Positions 11,232-12,749 of a stretch of DNA of 12,749 nucleotides are shown here, piece after piece. The translations under genes and the position numbers were made by a program. Position 1 is the first letter of the stretch. Each line of letters begins with the position of its first letter. The stretch is taken from positions 1 through 12,749 of the forward strand of contig JACJZB010000016.1 in NCBI GenBank assembly GCA_020635815.1, read 5' to 3'. The notes beneath the pieces are model-generated. The model was not told where the DNA came from, ran no database searches, and worked only from the letters and a program-made list of their open reading frames with translations. The DNA is from Flavobacteriales bacterium. Lineage in GTDB: Bacteria > Bacteroidota > Bacteroidia > Flavobacteriales_E > Vicingaceae.

Positions 11232-12749
11232 ATGAAAAAGAAAGTTGAGATTCTGGCTCCTGCCAAAAATTTATTTCAAGGCATGGCAGCTATTAATGCT
11301 GGTGCTGATGCTGTTTATATTGGAGCACCTCAATTCGGGGCTCGTTCAAATGCAACTAATCCCGTTGAAGATATTGCAGAGTTGGTTCGATATGCTCACT
11401 TATTTAAAGCACAAGTTTTTGTGGTAATCAATACAATATTATACGACAAGGAGTTAGATGATTGTAAAAAACTTATTTATGAACTGTATGATATAGGTGT
11501 TGATGCCCTAATTGTACAAGATATGGCCATAATGGAAATGGACTTACCTCCTATTGTAATTCATGCTAGTACCCAAGCCAACAATAGAGACCCAAAGCAT
11601 GTTAAGTTTCTTGCTGACGCAGGAATGAAACGAGTTGTTTTGGCTCGAGAATTAAATTTAGATCAAATAAAAGAAATCCATGATGCAACTGATGTTGAAT
11701 TGGAATTTTTTGTTTCGGGAGCACTATGTGTTTCGTTTAGTGGAAATTGCTACATGAGTATAGCTGGTGGTGAACGAAGTGCAAACAGAGGTTCGTGTGC
11801 TCAAAATTGCCGATTACCATATAATTTAATAGATGGAACTGGTAAAACATTAATAGCTAATAGTCACCTACTTTCCATTAAAGATTTAGATTTAAGCAAC
11901 CAATTACCAAACTTAATTGAAGCAGGTATTACCTCTTTTAAAATAGAAGGACGCTTAAAAGACCTTGTTTATGTTAAAAACAATGTTTCTTATTTGAGAA
12001 AAAAGCTAGATGCTTTTCTAGAAAACAACCCTAATTACCAAAAATCTTCATCGGGTAGAACTTTTTACAATTTTGACGCAGAAATGGATAGAAGTTTTAA
12101 TAGAGGTTACACCGATTATTTTGTAAACAAACGAACCGAAAAAATTGGTTCTTGGGAAACCCCTAAATCGCAAGGACAAGTGATTGGTCAATTGATAAGT
12201 ACAACCAACAAAGGTTATTTTATTGAAAATGCAGACAAATTAAACAATGGAGATGGTCTTTATTTTATCAATGAAAATAATGAAGCTGATGGAGCTCAAA
12301 TTAACACCATTATAAACGGTTTAGTTATTCCAAATACTTTTAAACCTATAAAAGAAGGAACTGTAATATACCGAAATGCTGACGCTTCATTTAACAAATT
12401 GGTTGAACGTGAAGATAGCGCTATTCGTAAAATTGGGGTTAACTTCATTTTTTCTGAAACAAATAAAGGTTTTAAACTAGTAGCTACTGATGAAGATGGT
12501 CATCAGAGCATTGCTAAAATTGAAACAGAAAAAGAGAAAAGTAAAAATGAAGAATCTGTAATTCTAAACATTAAAAACAACCTATCAAAAACAGGAAATA
12601 CCCCTTTTATTGTTGATGGTATTAAAATAGATTTTACTAGTAATTGGTTTTTACCCATTTCTAAAATAAACGAAATAAGAAGAAAAGTTCTTGACCAATT
12701 GATAGATATAAGAGTAAATGAATATCATCGAGAAGAATATCAAATAAAA
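11232..12749 (+). CDS. rlhA: Peptidase U32 family RNA hydroxylation protein, RlhA-like (3' partial)
   Basis: The ATG at 11232 opens a frame of 506 codons that reaches the right edge without a stop. The start MKKKVEILAPAKNLFQGMAA is typical of the family. The U32 signature is seen in EFFVSGALCVSFSGNCYMS, with Cys166 and Cys173, and SCAQNCR adds Cys189 and Cys193; these four probably bind an iron-sulfur cluster. After the core (SFKIEGRLKD) come SSGRTFYNFDAEMDRSFNRG and a DUF3656-like region. Many relatives are labelled collagenase or peptidase, but E. coli RlhA (YdcP) hydroxylates C2501 of 23S rRNA and TrhP (YegQ) acts in tRNA hydroxylation. More than 506 aa plus the DUF3656-like part favours RlhA over the shorter TrhP, but this is not proven. 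A poor -7 match (GATTTTTG) lies just upstream. Confidence 0.87.
   Translation, partial: MKKKVEILAPAKNLFQGMAAINAGADAVYIGAPQFGARSNATNPVEDIAELVRYAHLFKAQVFVVINTILYDKELDDCKKLIYELYDIGVDALIVQDMAIMEMDLPPIVIHASTQANNRDPKHVKFLADAGMKRVVLARELNLDQIKEIHDATDVELEFFVSGALCVSFSGNCYMSIAGGERSANRGSCAQNCRLPYNLIDGTGKTLIANSHLLSIKDLDLSNQLPNLIEAGITSFKIEGRLKDLVYVKNNVSYLRKKLDAFLENNPNYQKSSSGRTFYNFDAEMDRSFNRGYTDYFVNKRTEKIGSWETPKSQGQVIGQLISTTNKGYFIENADKLNNGDGLYFINENNEADGAQINTIINGLVIPNTFKPIKEGTVIYRNADASFNKLVEREDSAIRKIGVNFIFSETNKGFKLVATDEDGHQSIAKIETEKEKSKNEESVILNIKNNLSKTGNTPFIVDGIKIDFTSNWFLPISKINEIRRKVLDQLIDIRVNEYHREEYQIK

Noticed and set aside
11245..11427. Plus-strand frame of 60 codons near the U32 start
   Set aside because: It is an out-of-frame reading of the U32 gene, whose true frame starts at 11232 and continues unbroken to the window edge.
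11232..12749. Calling the U32 protein a secreted collagenase or peptidase
   Set aside because: There is no signal peptide, and the four conserved cysteines and DUF3656-like region match RlhA/TrhP-type RNA hydroxylation proteins; the peptidase label is a legacy family name.

Overview
The window is AT-rich and densely coded. Several things point to the phylum Bacteroidota, most likely the order Flavobacteriales. Start sites have A-rich leaders rather than strong Shine-Dalgarno sequences. Several upstream regions carry matches to the Bacteroidota -7 box TAnnTTTG. Signal peptides end in a 'YSQ' or 'NAQ' style. The families present include a DUF4403 lipoprotein and a PA0069-type radical SAM protein. 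No rRNA, tRNA, integrase or transposase gene was seen.

Layout. (1) Positions 1-2432, all on the minus strand, look accessory. There is a partial gene coupled by an ATGA overlap to an unrecognised 193-aa gene, then two secreted proteins, one of them a CAP-domain protein. (2) Positions 2433-3587 hold about 1.15 kb with almost no coding capacity but many nested inverted repeats. Two copies of an element with two-part inverted ends (2820-3172 and 3353-3437) flank a compact three-way-junction fold (3181-3352). A long palindromic repeat and further hairpins lie to the left. One copy encloses two tiny inward-facing ORFs; the other has an empty 10-base loop. A good minus-strand -7 box at 3466-3473 points into this region. 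This is the most unusual part of the window. (3) Positions 3588-6422 hold a TerB-like protein, a bidirectional terminator, an XRE-S24 repressor divergent from a PA0069-family radical SAM protein, and a MOSC protein that lacks the family cysteine. (4) Positions 6553-9716, plus strand, hold a tRNA-dihydrouridine synthase, then a closely packed set: PAS/HisKA_2 sensor kinase, VOC protein and MiaE. (5) A DUF4403 lipoprotein runs on the minus strand (9721-11115), divergent from a peptidase U32 / RlhA-like RNA hydroxylation protein that runs off the right edge.

Function. The right half is core-like and has an RNA-modification theme: dihydrouridine in tRNA, MiaE hydroxylation of A37, and U32-type hydroxylation of rRNA or tRNA. 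The left half is accessory: secreted proteins, a coupled two-gene module of unknown role, and the structured repeat cluster that separates it from the core-like genes.
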